Positions 1 through 10,758 of a stretch of 64,000 bases of DNA are shown here, piece after piece (position 1 is the first letter of the stretch; the number at the start of each line of letters is the position of its first letter). The stretch spans positions 19,119,901 to 19,183,900 of the forward strand of contig OX291549.1 in NCBI GenBank assembly GCA_946406115.1, read 5' to 3'. The position numbers and the translations under genes were made by a program. The notes under the pieces are model-generated. The model ran no database searches. It was not told the origin of the DNA and was given only the letters and a program-made list of their open reading frames with translations. The stretch comes from Apoda limacodes (lineage: Eukaryota > Arthropoda > Insecta > Lepidoptera > Limacodidae).

Positions 1-714
1 TACCTACATTTTATAATTATTGAAAAAAATACATGACGTTAATACAAGTTGATCCAGCAGCTGGTGTTGTTATCAGATGTGGCTGGCAGCAACACATTTT
101 AGACTAATTTAATATGCATATGTCGCAAAGAAGTAGAAAATCTAGATTCTGAACTAAATTTGTTGGAGGTATTAATTAAATTTTATGTGTTTCACAATTC
201 GGTGGACCTATGTGTTTTTTGTACACTTTTGACTACTACACAAAAAATATGTGACAACCTTAACTCCATATGACACAGTACCACTCCCACTTTTAGATTA
301 TATGATAGGTAACCATACATAACTTGCTATAGTAGACCTACTAGGTTTTGACCATTTACTGATTAAACTTATACTTTTTTATTTCCATTATCTATAAAAC
401 ATATTTTTATTTATATTACATGCCGGCGGCGGGAAAATTCTGCAACTGTCTAAATATTAGGTTGATAACATTTGTATTTACTGAGAAAAACAGCTGACAC
501 ACTGATAGACCTATGTCGATGGAACAAATTTTTACCATAATGATATATATGATAATGGTTTCTTTCATTTTGGTACGAAATTTTTTTCTTCTCATTGCTG
601 TCGGATTCTAAACAAAAGTGCTAATTTGCTGCAAATTGGCATTCAAATTCAAGGAGATATAAACACTTAACTCAATCTTCTGACTTTAAAATAAAAGGTT
701 TCCTTGTGTTAAGA
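1..714. other. AT-rich DNA, no gene seen
   Basis: No exon-like open frame with splice sites and no clear repeat boundary. Confidence 0.6.
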
Positions 715-805
715 TGTCGCCCATATAGGCCAGAAAGCTAATTTCTGTAATACTAACGATGTGCATGTAATGGACTAAAAATTATCGCACAATGTTATAA
801 ATGTC
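715..805 (+). repeat. Short dispersed repeat, copy 1
   Basis: GAAAGCTAATTTCTGTAATA then CTAACGATGTGCATG matches GAGAGCTAATTTCTGTAATA then CTAACAGTTTGCATG at 22710. Confidence 0.6.
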
Positions 806-1519
806 GTAGGATAATCAAAAAAACGGATAATTGCGATATTTCTATAATAAGACGATAGGAAAATAAGAATGAGTTTTGTAATGGATTATTGCAAAATACG
901 AGTATCGTGAATCGAGAGCGCTGATTGGCTGGTATGAACTTTGAAAAACTAACAGAAGTTCTTATTGGCTAAAGACTCCATTTCTGATTTATGATCGGCT
1001 TCTTTTGTAGTCAAATCATTCAATCTAGTGTTTCAACGTCATTTTATCATGAAAGAAAACCGACTGTTAATGTAAGCCAATGTGTTGTTTCCGTCGTTGT
1101 CTGTCCCTACTACAGGTGTACAGGCCTTTTCTCAAGAAGGCTTAGGCCATAGTGCCGCACTGGTTCAGTGCTAATTGGCAGACGCTGAGAAGCTAACAGT
1201 TGCTTGACTTTCAGGAATTTTTAATCCGCCCATGAGGTCTCTGACTTAACTACTACTCTTTTACGAAAAAAGCCGGGACCGACAGTTCAACGAGCCCAAA
1301 AACGGCAGAACTCAGAAAATATGCTAGGTAGTAACCCATTCCCTATCCTATATGACTGCTTTTTCCGAAGCTGCTGAGCTTCGGATGTCGTTCCCGAAAA
1401 AAATGTTTCTGGGCAACGAGCTTACAATTGTATGCTAATATTTAGACATTAAATACTTCTTTTAAATAAATGTTGCCTTACCTTTGTAACTATCTAGTTC
1501 TTTGCGGAGAAGCCATCGA
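806..1519. other. No gene seen; one repeat-like scrap
   Basis: ACAGGCCTTTTCTCAAGAAG then GCTTAGGCCATAGTGCCGCA (about 1120..1165) resembles the tail of RTE-like LINEs; a related scrap is at about 26035. The rest is unremarkable. Confidence 0.5.
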
Positions 1520-2405
1520 AGTACTGACCATTTAGAAATGGGATGGATTGCGAGAATTTTATGCATCGTACCTGTGGTGGCATATCTGCTTAAGCTCAGA
1601 AGATCCTGACGTCTGCTCCGCCGCAGTCACTGAGACAATCCTCGCTGGTATGGAATGTTATCTTCCTAACCCGCGATTAGCTGCCGGCGTCAAAAAACGA
1701 CCGTGGTTTAATAGGTCTTGCAGAGGAGCTAAAATTCTTAAGCAAACTGCGTATGAGGCTTGGACCACGACTCGTAATAATAAGGATCCGAATATTTCTG
1801 ACTTAAAATGCAAATTAAATTCTGCCTCGAGGTTCAGTAAGAAAGCAACTGCCAGTGCCAAATTCCAATTCATCGGCAAAATAGGTGGGCGACAGCTATC
1901 CTTCTGGGAGTCGTGCTTTCTGCTCGCTTGCCAAAGCTGCCGAAGGGAACTTTTGCCAGTCGTCAATACCAGCACTGCGAAAGACCAATGTTGACTTGGC
2001 CCATAGTGCTAAAGAGAAAGCATATTTACTGGGCAGTCTCTTTGCCTCAAACTCGAATAGGAACGATGAAGGCGCTGTACCACCTACTATACCGTGATGC
2101 GGTAAGACCATGCCGGAAATCTCCATAACACAGCGGTAGGTCCGGCGGGCGTTGCTTTCTCTAGACGTTCATAAGTCGAGTGGGCCAGACGGTATACCAG
2201 CAGTGGTGCTTAAGCAGTGTGCTCCTGCGTTATGTCCTGTACTCACGCGCCTCTTCGCGCTTTCCTACCATACTAGGCAATTTCCGTCTTTGTTGTGGAA
2301 AACCGCGAAAAACTTGTGTCTTATATCGAGACCACACTGTCCAAGGTCACTGATTGAGGAAGGGTCAACTTGGTCCGATTCAACCCTACAAAGACACAAG
2401 TCTGT
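1520..2405 (+). pseudogene. CR1/Daphne-like LINE fragment (endonuclease end and RT), internally deleted
   Basis: Translated pieces in shifting frames: WFNRSCRGAKILKQTAYEAW, then FSKKATASAKFQF, then SLDVHKSSGPDGIPAVVLKQ and LTRLFALSYHTRQFPS of the RT N-terminal region. After WKTA the sequence jumps straight to the region after the RT catalytic core (about 2305..2400), so the YADD-box region is missing. Frameshifts and stops make it dead. Related copies lie at 19330..20880 and 45055..46025. Clade assignment within CR1/Jockey-like LINEs is tentative. Confidence 0.8.
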
Positions 2406-4639
2406 AAATAAAATAAAAAAACACACATGCTAGTTATGTTATGACGAAAGTTTTCCCAACATGTTTATTTATTTATTTAATTTATATTTGTATATATCTC
2501 ACGTCCAGAAGTAATTAATTAATGTTATCTACAACCATAAGAATAACAACTTATCAGAAATCATCTAAACATACTTAAAAATTCTAAAAGCTGCACACCG
2601 CTCCTACAATGCAGGTACGCCGCGCGACACAAAACATTTTTTTTAACAGATTTATTAAGGTAAAATGTTTGACAAGTTTACTATTCTATATAGAAGGATA
2701 ACTAGCCTATTCAAAGGTATTTTTCAAAGGGTTTTTTCTCTGGAGATAATCCTCATAGTTATAATTCTGTAGAAGATTTTCGAAAAAAAGGACGTAATTT
2801 TTTTTTATTTCTCTATTTTTTTGTATAGGTGAGTGAACATTTGGTTACAGAAATGAATTCCTCATCCTCTAATTATACGACAAAAAGACCAAACTTGATA
2901 TAGTTGCTAGATGTATGCCGATATAAAGCTTAGAGTGAGGCGCGCCGGACGCACTTTCCCCCCCCCCCTCCCCCCTGCCCACCTGCTGGGGGGAACCTCG
3001 TGACAACCGGGCTAAATCAGCTCAGATCACCCCCAGGAACACCTGTTCCAAGCGGTTTGCTTTGTCTCAAAAATGCAAGGTCCCCTTAGAAAACGGGACC
3101 TAAGATCTACTAATAATTACATACATACTAAGGTCTTAATTTCTGAAGGGGCAATAACAATAAAGTTAAGAAGCCACACTGGGCCTGCATTATATGCTCA
3201 AATCGCCCAATAGTGTAACTTACCCAACAATGGGGCCATGAAGGCTGGTTACGACCACATAACAATTCATGGCTTATCAGATCAAAGTACGTATTGCCAC
3301 ACACATAGAGGTATTATGAAACTAGAGCGCATTATTGAAACCACGTTATCAAACCTGTTAGCTAGTAATTTTTTAACTATTACCTAATCAATAACAAATA
3401 CTAGATTTCTACATATTATTTTGTTACTTTTATAGTTATGCGTCCCATAGATACTTATATTCTTTACTAGCTTTTTCCCGCGGCTCGGCAAACGTTAAAT
3501 TTGATCATTTATCGGCGTGGGATTCCTACAACTCCTTGGTTCTTCTGTCATTACAGTACAGTTAGTCAGTACAGTAGCTATAGGAATTCGGTTATAGTTA
3601 ATTCATGCAGAAATTTCTGAATCTTTCAGAAAAAAATGTCTATTTGTTAATTTAGGGTATAAGTTACGACTATCTCCATTTAAATTGCACCCAAATCTCA
3701 GTTGTTGTTATGTGAAGGAGTAACAACTCACACACACACACTCACTAACTTTCACATAAATTAATTTCGGTGATAAAAGTATTTTATAGGTATTCGGAGA
3801 TGAACCGAGATAAAAGTATTCTGTTGTGTCTCTGTCCCTCTAGCTTCTGTATGCCAAATTAAAATCAGCTGTTTCTCTCCTTAGTTCTACAGCATTTTAC
3901 AGCTATTTCTGTGTAAAAATCAGGCCAGCCCAATATTCCGTTGCTACATAAAATAATAACGTCCTACGCCCGCAGTACCCCGTCCGTCTACATGTTATTT
4001 ACTATATATATATATATACATATATAGACTACTAGATATATCCTTTACTTTTTTCGTCCTTTCAACTGTGTATGTGCCAAAAATCAAAACGAAGTTAATT
4101 GGATGCTCCATTACAGCGCAAAGGAATAGAAACAGGTGAATACATATAAAGCGTATATCACTCTCGGGTGTACCCTTTGTCAATGTAGCATTGTTGTTAA
4201 AAAGGAAACTTTGTCTAAATAATTACGTCAATTCGTTGCATTGTTGTTAAAAAGGAGGGGAAGCCAACATAAGGACCAAATAAGGACATTGTGGATGAAT
4301 ACTGGGGCTTTAGTACGAATTCCTATATGAAAAATATAGGAACTCTTGCTGAGCCCCCCCAACTCGGATAGTTACTATTAACCCTCTGCTCACCTCGCAT
4401 TGGTAGAGTTTATCCTCACAGCTTAGAACCACAAAATAGATAGATACAGAAGGCCCCCTCAAAAGAGAGCCCGCTAACCCCTACGCATGTACGCATAAAT
4501 TCCGTAATGTGGGCTCAAGGTATTTCAGAGGCAGCTGGCTTTGAGATTTCCTTGAGGGGGACCAGATGTACAGGACGTGTGCGTTCGGGGCAAAGGTTTA
4601 AAGTGCTTAATGTGCAGTGAGTCTTCTATATCTATTTTG
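2406..4639. other. Intergenic AT-rich DNA
   Basis: Holds a C-run and G-run pocket at 2955..2995, a TA microsatellite-like stretch at about 4004..4025 and a repeated CATTGTTGTTAAAAAGGA (4189 and 4236). No gene found. Confidence 0.55.
3465..3610 (-). mobile_element. Helitron-like 3' end, minus strand
   Basis: On plus: ACTAGCTTTTTCCCGCGGCT followed by GGGATTCCTACAACTCCTTG, the reverse complement of the family 3' region. Other minus fragments at 18590..18700, 23940..24215 and 41288..41560. Confidence 0.45.
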
Positions 4640-4850
4640 TGTTACAGGGTCACCCCGCTGTGCGGTTTCAGAAGAACTTCCTTTTGAAATAAGCCATCAT
4701 AATGTTCTTAATGTGTGATTAAATTTTTACAGGTTCAGCAACTTGCGAGTAATCCCGCTGGTGTTGCAAGAGTCCATAGGCTACGGTGACCGCTTAACAT
4801 TAGACGGGGCGTAAGCTTGATTGCCACATTCGTAGTTTATATAAAAAACC
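4640..4850 (+). repeat. 3' tail of the CR1/Daphne-like LINE family
   Basis: TGCGGTTTCAGAAGAACTTC, then GTGTTGCAAGAGTCCATAGG, CTACGGTGACCGCTTA and a final TTATATAAAAAA. Strongly 5'-truncated copy. Confidence 0.7.
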
Positions 4851-5089
4851 AATTTGGGAACTGAGTATGACTTTTATCACGTAACTATTGCTGCATTGGT
4901 TGGTATATAGTTTCTTTATCCGTAGGTACATGTTTTTGACCGTTTCATTGTTTTCAAATTTAAAAAATTGGCTAAGGATTTATTTTGAATTGCAAATATT
5001 GATTTTTAATAGGGATATAACAATATAACGCTACCTCAAACTTTTTCTAAAGTATAAAAGTCAAAAAGATCACGCACTCACGCAGATCA

Positions 5090-5236
5090 CGTAGTTGCTC
5101 CCGTCTGTCACCAGGCTAAATCTCATGAACCGTGATAGCTAGACCGTTGAAATTTTCACAGAAGATTTATTTCTAATGCTGCTATAACAACAAATAATAA
5201 AAAACAGAATAAAACAAATATTTAAGGGGGGCCCCA
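5090..5236 (-). repeat. Dispersed 'GTTCCGTA' repeat, first half (split by LOA)
   Basis: Contains CTCATGAACCGTGATAG and GCTATAACAACAAATA and continues into AATATTTAAGGGGG. The same order of blocks occurs, uninterrupted and in reverse complement, at 62710..63065. The second half resumes at 10921 after the LOA insertion. Confidence 0.82.
5222..5236. repeat. Target-site duplication, left copy
   Basis: TTAAGGGGGGCCCCA, identical to 10921..10935. Immediately inside lies the tetranucleotide 3' tail of the LOA-like element. Confidence 0.92.
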
Positions 5237-5252
5237 GTTAGTTAGTTAGTTG
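5237..5252 (-). repeat. Tetranucleotide 3' tail of the LOA-like element
   Basis: On the minus strand the element ends in CCAACTAACTAACTAAC instead of poly(A). Short tandem-repeat tails are known in several RNase H-bearing LINE clades. Confidence 0.8.
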
Positions 5253-5321
5253 GACTTATGTTTTCCGCACTTAGCCTCATAATAGGGCCATTGTACGTAG
5301 GTAACCAATACCTGTCATTGG

Positions 5322-8300
5322 TTACCCATACCATCCCAGCTCCGTCCAAAAGTTAAGGAGGCATCTGATGTTATTCAGTGCCTCTCTCATGGTTTGTGGA
5401 TTCTTAAGGAGCTTTGTCCGTTGGTCGCTCACGCTTTTGCAATGAAGAACCACGTGAGACGGTGTCTCCTCGGCTTCCATACAGCCCCTGCATAGAGGAC
5501 TGTCAGTAACGCCGATATTGAAAAAGTGCCTGTTTAGAGGGCAGTGACCTGTTATTATGCCTACTATGTAGCGTAGGTTTTTCCTGCTGAGTTTTAACAG
5601 TTTGTGCGACAGATTAGCGTCCACGGATGTAAGAACATTCTTGGTTTGTTTGCAATCTGTCTGTTCTGCCCACTGTTTGTTGTGTTGTTGTAAGGTTCTG
5701 TCACGTAACCATGTTTTGAGTTGGATAAATGGTATCGGTACAATTGGTTCAGGTCCCATTATTTTAGTGCCCGATCCTCTCTTTGCCAATTCATCTGCCG
5801 CATCATTGCCTAGAGACCCACTATGACCACGTATCCATTGAAGAGTAACCCGGTTCTTCAATGCAATTTTTTGCAGTTCACAGTGACACTCCAGGATTAG
5901 TCCACTGTTGATGCGGTTGTTGTTGAGAGCTTGTAGCACAGCGGCACTGTCGGAGATGATGCGTATCGATGCATTACTTATGCCTTTAGACAAGACCGCT
6001 GTTGCAGCTCGGGTAATCCCAACACATTCTGCTTGGAAGATGGTGTTGAGTGCACCCAAGCTCGTTGACATGTTGATGTTCAGGTCATGGGAGAATACTC
6101 CTGCGCCCGTTCCTGATTCCGTTTTGGAGCCATCGGTGTAGATCCTGACTTCATGGATGCCGGAGCTATCTTTTTCTTCCTCATGAAGCTGGATACGGTA
6201 TTTTTTGTCAAAGACAAAGGTTTTTGGGATGATATCACATGTCGCCTCTATCATCGGAAGCTCGTTTCCCACCGCCTCCTTGAGCCGTGCATGAGTGATT
6301 CTGCCGTCCCGTTTCCAGAGCCCTACTTTCTCAAGTCGTATGGCTGCAGCGGCAGCTTCTTGTTGTATAACAAGATGAAGGGGTCTGAGGTTGAGGATGA
6401 CTTCTAATGCTGTTGTGGGAGTCGTTTTCATACTGCCTGTGGTTGCTAGGCAGGCAAGACGCTGCAGGCTTTGTAGTTTGTTTTTTACCGTGCTTAACTG
6501 AGTTCGAGGCCACCAAACTACTGCACCATATGTTATCATGGGTCGTATTATGGCTGTATAGAGCCATAGAGTTATGGATGGCTTAAGGCCCCATTTCTTG
6601 CCTATTAGTCTTCTGCATTGCCAGAAGGTTGTACATGCCCTGGTTATTTTTGTGCTTAGATGCTTACTCCAATTTAGTTTGTTGTCTAAAATTACCCCAA
6701 GGTATTTGACTTCACTTGAAAGGGTAAGCTCAATGTCAAATAGCTTTGGCATGGTAGTTATTTGAATTTTCCTTTTATTTGTGAAAAGGACTAATTCTGT
6801 TTTGTTGGGGTTTACCGTCAGTTCATGGTGGTGACACCACTCTTCCAAGATTCTGAGGGCTAGTTGCATGCGGGTACAGATAATATTTTCTGAGTTGCCT
6901 TTAATCAGAATGGTAATGTCATCCGCGTAACCTACTGTGTAGTAGCATCTATCGTTAAGACGTTTCAGCAGATCATCCACCACGATGTTCCATAGTAAAG
7001 GAGAGAGTACTCCTCCTTGTGGGCAGCCTTTGGCTACAATGCCTCTCGTGGTGGTGTTAACTGTAAATTGCACTGCTCTTAGCTTCAGGAGTTGATCAAT
7101 CCACCCACTGATGGTTTGTTCGACTCCAAATCTACTAAGAGAGCGGCTGATGCTATTGAATTTCGTTTTGTCGAACGCTCCTTCGATGTCAATGAAAGCG
7201 CCTAGTGTCATCAGCTTATCAGAGAGGGCTGCTTCTATAGTTCCTACGACAGCGTGTAAGGCTGATTCTGTCGATCTACCCTTTCTATAAGCATGTTGTT
7301 GGCGGTGCATTGGCATGCGCGTTAGTGCACCCTCCCTTAGATATCTGTCTGTTAGCCTCTCCAGAGTCTTCAGCATGAAGGAGGTCAGACTAATTGGCCT
7401 GTAAGATTTCGCTTGTGTGTAGTCAGATTTACCTGGTTTTGGTAAAAATATGACCTTGACTTCTCTCCACTGGCGAGGTATATAGTTGTGAGCTATAGAA
7501 GCTCTAAATATATCAACTAGATGTGGCACAAGTGTTGTTTGTCCCCATTTCAGGAGTGCTGGAAATATGTTGTCCAGGCCAGCAGATTTGAAGGGTTGGA
7601 AGCTTTCGATTGCCCACACAACTCGGTCTGCAGTGACTATGGATTTGGCTATATTCCAGTCTGTAGGGGTTGGTCTGCGTTCCACATTTTCCCAGTTTGG
7701 GTTGTTAGTGACTACACATCCTGGAAAGTGTGTTTCGATAAGCACCTCGCTTATCTCGCTATCGGAGGTCGCATATGTACCATCTAGTTTTTTTATTGAG
7801 CCCAGAGTTCTGTTATTATCTTGTGATAAAATTTTTTTCACTCTAGCTGCTTCATTGGTGGAATTAATGTTGTCGCAGAACCGCCGCCAGGATTCACCTT
7901 TGCGATATCTTATGCGTTTCTTGTAGTGATACTGGGCTTGTTTATATCGTTCCCAGTCTATTTCAGTTCTTGTGTTTTTGGCTCGATTAAAGAGTCTTTT
8001 CAGATTGAGTTTGAGTCTCTCTAGTTCTGGCCCCCACCAGTGAGACTTTCCCCCTATGATTGGTGTTGTAGGGGTGCAGGCTTGCTGGTAGCTGTGTTGG
8101 ATACACGTGGTTAGTGTGTTTATATTATGTTCTATGTTGTCAGTGCTGTTGGTCATGTCTTTAAAGGTGATTGTGTCTACCTCATTTTGAAGAAGGGTCG
8201 TGTACCTTGCAACGTCCGTCTTACGAGGGTTACGTTTTGGTTGCTCGTCCCTCTCATGCACTTGTATGGTATAGCAGATTCTTCTGTGGTCTGCAAAGGA

Positions 8301-8960
8301 TGGTTCAGCGGAGACGTGCCAGTTTGACACAAGATCCGTTGCCCCATCGGATGCGAGAGTTACATCTACTATTGTCTGATATCTGGAATTAACAAAAGTG
8401 GGCTCCGAGCCGTTGTTAATTATAGAAAGGTTAGTTGAGAATATATACTCTGTTAGAGACTCACCTCGTTGGTTCGGTGTTAGGCTCCCCCAAAGAGGGT
8501 GGTGGGCATTTGAGTCAGCTGATATTATAATGTCCCAGCCATGATCTTCGCAGTGTTGCACTAGTTCAGTCAGCTCCTTAGACGGTATCACCTCATCCCC
8601 GGGCATGTAGACTGAGGCTAGCACTAGCGTTTGTTTGTTTGTTCCTGTGTCAAGCCTTACAGCTGTAAGGTCTCTGGAACAGAAATTGGTTAGTAGCAAG
8701 GCTGGTATTGATCTGGGTATGTATATGCATGTTCTCGGTTGATTAGCCGAGATTTTGTGTAGTAACTTACCCCCGATGTTGTTAAGACCGCATATGTTAT
8801 TTCCTCTAATCCACGGCTCCTGGATTAGGGCTATGGTCTTCTTGTCAACTTCCAGCAGTCTGCGCAGGGTAGCCGCTGCAATTTGCTTGTGCTGGAGGTT
8901 TGTTTGGATCACGCTAATCTGATAGGGACCCGAGAATTTTACTATCCAACGACTCCCCAT
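5322..8960 (-). CDS. LOA-like ORF2: endonuclease, reverse transcriptase, RNase H
   Basis: 1212 residues from the ATG at 8960 (an in-frame GTG at 8984 would add 8). Counting from that GTG: APE-type endonuclease about 20-240 with QEP (E56), SADSNAHH (D157, N159) and SFADHR (D232, H233); RT about 480-780 with FIDIEGAFD (D599), PQGGVLSPLLW and GYADD (D688, D689); RNase H about 945-1075 with D951, E986, D1012 and D1061 all present; and a C-terminal Cys/His motif CRGCMEAEETPSHVVLHC. Every catalytic residue I looked for is intact and there is no stop. The protein nicks the target and copies the element RNA at the nick. The start overlaps the ORF1 end by 47 nt in another frame. Confidence 0.95.
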   Translation of the reverse strand: MGSRWIVKFSGPYQISVIQTNLQHKQIAAATLRRLLEVDKKTIALIQEPWIRGNNICGLNNIGGKLLHKISANQPRTCIYIPRSIPALLLTNFCSRDLTAVRLDTGTNKQTLVLASVYMPGDEVIPSKELTELVQHCEDHGWDIIISADSNAHHPLWGSLTPNQRGESLTEYIFSTNLSIINNGSEPTFVNSRYQTIVDVTLASDGATDLVSNWHVSAEPSFADHRRICYTIQVHERDEQPKRNPRKTDVARYTTLLQNEVDTITFKDMTNSTDNIEHNINTLTTCIQHSYQQACTPTTPIIGGKSHWWGPELERLKLNLKRLFNRAKNTRTEIDWERYKQAQYHYKKRIRYRKGESWRRFCDNINSTNEAARVKKILSQDNNRTLGSIKKLDGTYATSDSEISEVLIETHFPGCVVTNNPNWENVERRPTPTDWNIAKSIVTADRVVWAIESFQPFKSAGLDNIFPALLKWGQTTLVPHLVDIFRASIAHNYIPRQWREVKVIFLPKPGKSDYTQAKSYRPISLTSFMLKTLERLTDRYLREGALTRMPMHRQQHAYRKGRSTESALHAVVGTIEAALSDKLMTLGAFIDIEGAFDKTKFNSISRSLSRFGVEQTISGWIDQLLKLRAVQFTVNTTTRGIVAKGCPQGGVLSPLLWNIVVDDLLKRLNDRCYYTVGYADDITILIKGNSENIICTRMQLALRILEEWCHHHELTVNPNKTELVLFTNKRKIQITTMPKLFDIELTLSSEVKYLGVILDNKLNWSKHLSTKITRACTTFWQCRRLIGKKWGLKPSITLWLYTAIIRPMITYGAVVWWPRTQLSTVKNKLQSLQRLACLATTGSMKTTPTTALEVILNLRPLHLVIQQEAAAAAIRLEKVGLWKRDGRITHARLKEAVGNELPMIEATCDIIPKTFVFDKKYRIQLHEEEKDSSGIHEVRIYTDGSKTESGTGAGVFSHDLNINMSTSLGALNTIFQAECVGITRAATAVLSKGISNASIRIISDSAAVLQALNNNRINSGLILECHCELQKIALKNRVTLQWIRGHSGSLGNDAADELAKRGSGTKIMGPEPIVPIPFIQLKTWLRDRTLQQHNKQWAEQTDCKQTKNVLTSVDANLSHKLLKLSRKNLRYIVGIITGHCPLNRHFFNIGVTDSPLCRGCMEAEETPSHVVLHCKSVSDQRTKLLKNPQTMREALNNIRCLLNFWTELGWYG

Positions 8961-10596
8961 CAGACGACGTATGGTCGTAGGCACCTGTGTTCGGTGTGGG
9001 AGCTACGTGTGTGTCCATAGGTGCGTGTTCTGTGGAAGCTAAGGCTGAGGTAGTTGGGTTGCTAGGTGGTAGTGTGCCAGTAGCCTTAGCTCCGTTTGTG
9101 TTGGGTTCAACTGGGGATTCTGTGTCCGCCGAATCATCTCCACCCCCGACAGTGCTGAATTTGATGTACACACTGCCGGAGATGAAGGCGACTCGTCTAT
9201 CCCTTCCCAGAATCTTCGCCACCTCGGATTCTGGAATGCCCAGGGTCAGGAAGATACCCTTCTCCTGCATGGTCGCGCCGTACAACTGCCATGATTTTAC
9301 GTTGTACCATGGGTTCTGCGCGGTCAGCAGTCGATGGGTCCTCGTTAGGTCGACACCAATTGATTTCGGAAGCCACAGCGATGCGCGGACTCGCTTCGCT
9401 ATATCTGACTGTCGGATGACGGTCAGTTTGCTGTCCGAGATTGGTGACTGTAGGGTGGCTACAGTGTTTTTGAGCCAAGTTAGCGACTCATCATTCTCAC
9501 ACCACATTTTGAGTACGCCTTCTGCTATGATAGGTTTCCCTCTAAATGCGGGTGCGAATGGTGGCTCGTTGTCTGTTGGTGAAGCAAGCGCTGCTTCAAT
9601 AATCCTCTCTTCGATGGAGAGTTCGAGCTGCTGTGCTTGCTCCACCGTCAGGTCCGTGGCAGGCGTGACAGCAATAGCTATGAGCAGGTGCGTTTTACTC
9701 GCATCGGCATAGCTAATTGCCGTCTTCCTTGGTGTCGGATCCAGCTTAGCGCGTTTCGGCCCGTCCCTTGGCGACAAGGTTTCATCGGGGCGCTCCCTCT
9801 TCGCCTTTGCAGGCGGTGCGGGATGTCCCAATTGCTCAGGTCGATTCGCTGCATAGCGTGATCCGCGCTTGTTAGGTCCGCGCTTCCGTTTTTTCCTCGG
9901 ACTTGTTGTGGTTGCGATTGGTTGGGTTGACCTTGAGGTGTCCCTAGCTCGCTCCAGGAGTCCGCTTTGAGGAGCCTCGGACGTCGCCCCTCCCAGTGCT
10001 CCGCACTGTCCAGTCGTGCTTGCGTTAGCCGTCATCATAGGCCCGCCCGCTGACTGTGTGGTTCCCGCACGCCCGTTGTGGCTGCGTTCCTCACTAAGCG
10101 CGTCGCAACTGGTCGAGGGCTTCGGCCAAGTCAACCTCGTAGCGGCATCGGTCAGAGCTGGGTCCTCTTGTCGGGTCTCCCCTTCAGTCGCGTTGGTTTG
10201 CTGTGCACCCTGGTCAGCGTTGGTCTTAGAAGGCTCGCTGTTTCCCGGTTGCACAGTGTTGTTTTTTGAGCGCCGTCCCCGGTGATGGCGGCGCCCGTTA
10301 CGTTTTCTCCCTCCAGGGGCTGCTGGCTTGGCGGAGTTGACGGAAGCATTTCTGCGTTCATCTGCTCGACGCGGTGCAAGCTGCCAGGAGGCGTTAGAGG
10401 TTATTTCTGCGCTGGGCATAGCGTTAGCTAGCTCGCGCAGGTTTATCGAGTGGGTTAGTGAAGTTTTGCTCCCCCCCAGAATACGTGGAGCAGCCTGAGC
10501 CCCCGAGCCTGAGCTCAAAGGTTCAGGAAGGGATTCTCCAGCGTCGTGGACGCTGGTACCCTCCTGGGGCAGTTTCCTTTTAAAATTCACTTCCAT
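8914..10596 (-). CDS. LOA-like ORF1: RNA-binding/chaperone-type protein with DUF4780-like domain
   Basis: 560 residues from an ATG in good context (AAAATGG). Residues 1-290 are low-complexity and basic, with clusters at 97-110 and 233-245 (PRKKRKRGPNKRG) that look like nuclear-localisation or RNA-binding tracts. Residues about 298-480 form a folded region with LLIAIAVTPATDLTVEQAQQ, FRGKPIIAEGVLKMWCEN, and WQLYGATMQEKG, resembling the DUF4780 domain found in ORF1 of arthropod LOA-type elements. The tail 485-560 is Ser/Thr/Pro-rich. TAG at 8916..8914 lies inside ORF2, so ORF2 translation needs reinitiation or frameshifting. Function is inferred from family. Confidence 0.88.
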   Translation of the reverse strand: MEVNFKRKLPQEGTSVHDAGESLPEPLSSGSGAQAAPRILGGSKTSLTHSINLRELANAMPSAEITSNASWQLAPRRADERRNASVNSAKPAAPGGRKRNGRRHHRGRRSKNNTVQPGNSEPSKTNADQGAQQTNATEGETRQEDPALTDAATRLTWPKPSTSCDALSEERSHNGRAGTTQSAGGPMMTANASTTGQCGALGGATSEAPQSGLLERARDTSRSTQPIATTTSPRKKRKRGPNKRGSRYAANRPEQLGHPAPPAKAKRERPDETLSPRDGPKRAKLDPTPRKTAISYADASKTHLLIAIAVTPATDLTVEQAQQLELSIEERIIEAALASPTDNEPPFAPAFRGKPIIAEGVLKMWCENDESLTWLKNTVATLQSPISDSKLTVIRQSDIAKRVRASLWLPKSIGVDLTRTHRLLTAQNPWYNVKSWQLYGATMQEKGIFLTLGIPESEVAKILGRDRRVAFISGSVYIKFSTVGGGDDSADTESPVEPNTNGAKATGTLPPSNPTTSALASTEHAPMDTHVAPTPNTGAYDHTSSDGESLDSKILGSLSD

Positions 10597-10722
10597 ATTT
10601 TAAACTTTTTTTCTGCCGGTTTTGGTATGATGTGTGTTGTGTATGTGGTGAGTGGTGTTGGTGTGATGTAGTGGGTTGACTAGTGTGTGTCTGCGTGTGT
10701 GTGGGTTTGTGAGTTAGGGAAG

Positions 10723-10758
<36 letters not shown>

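Noticed and set aside
8961..8984. GTG at 8984 as ORF2 start
   Set aside because: The first ATG is at 8960; the upstream codons would be read only by frameshifting from ORF1.
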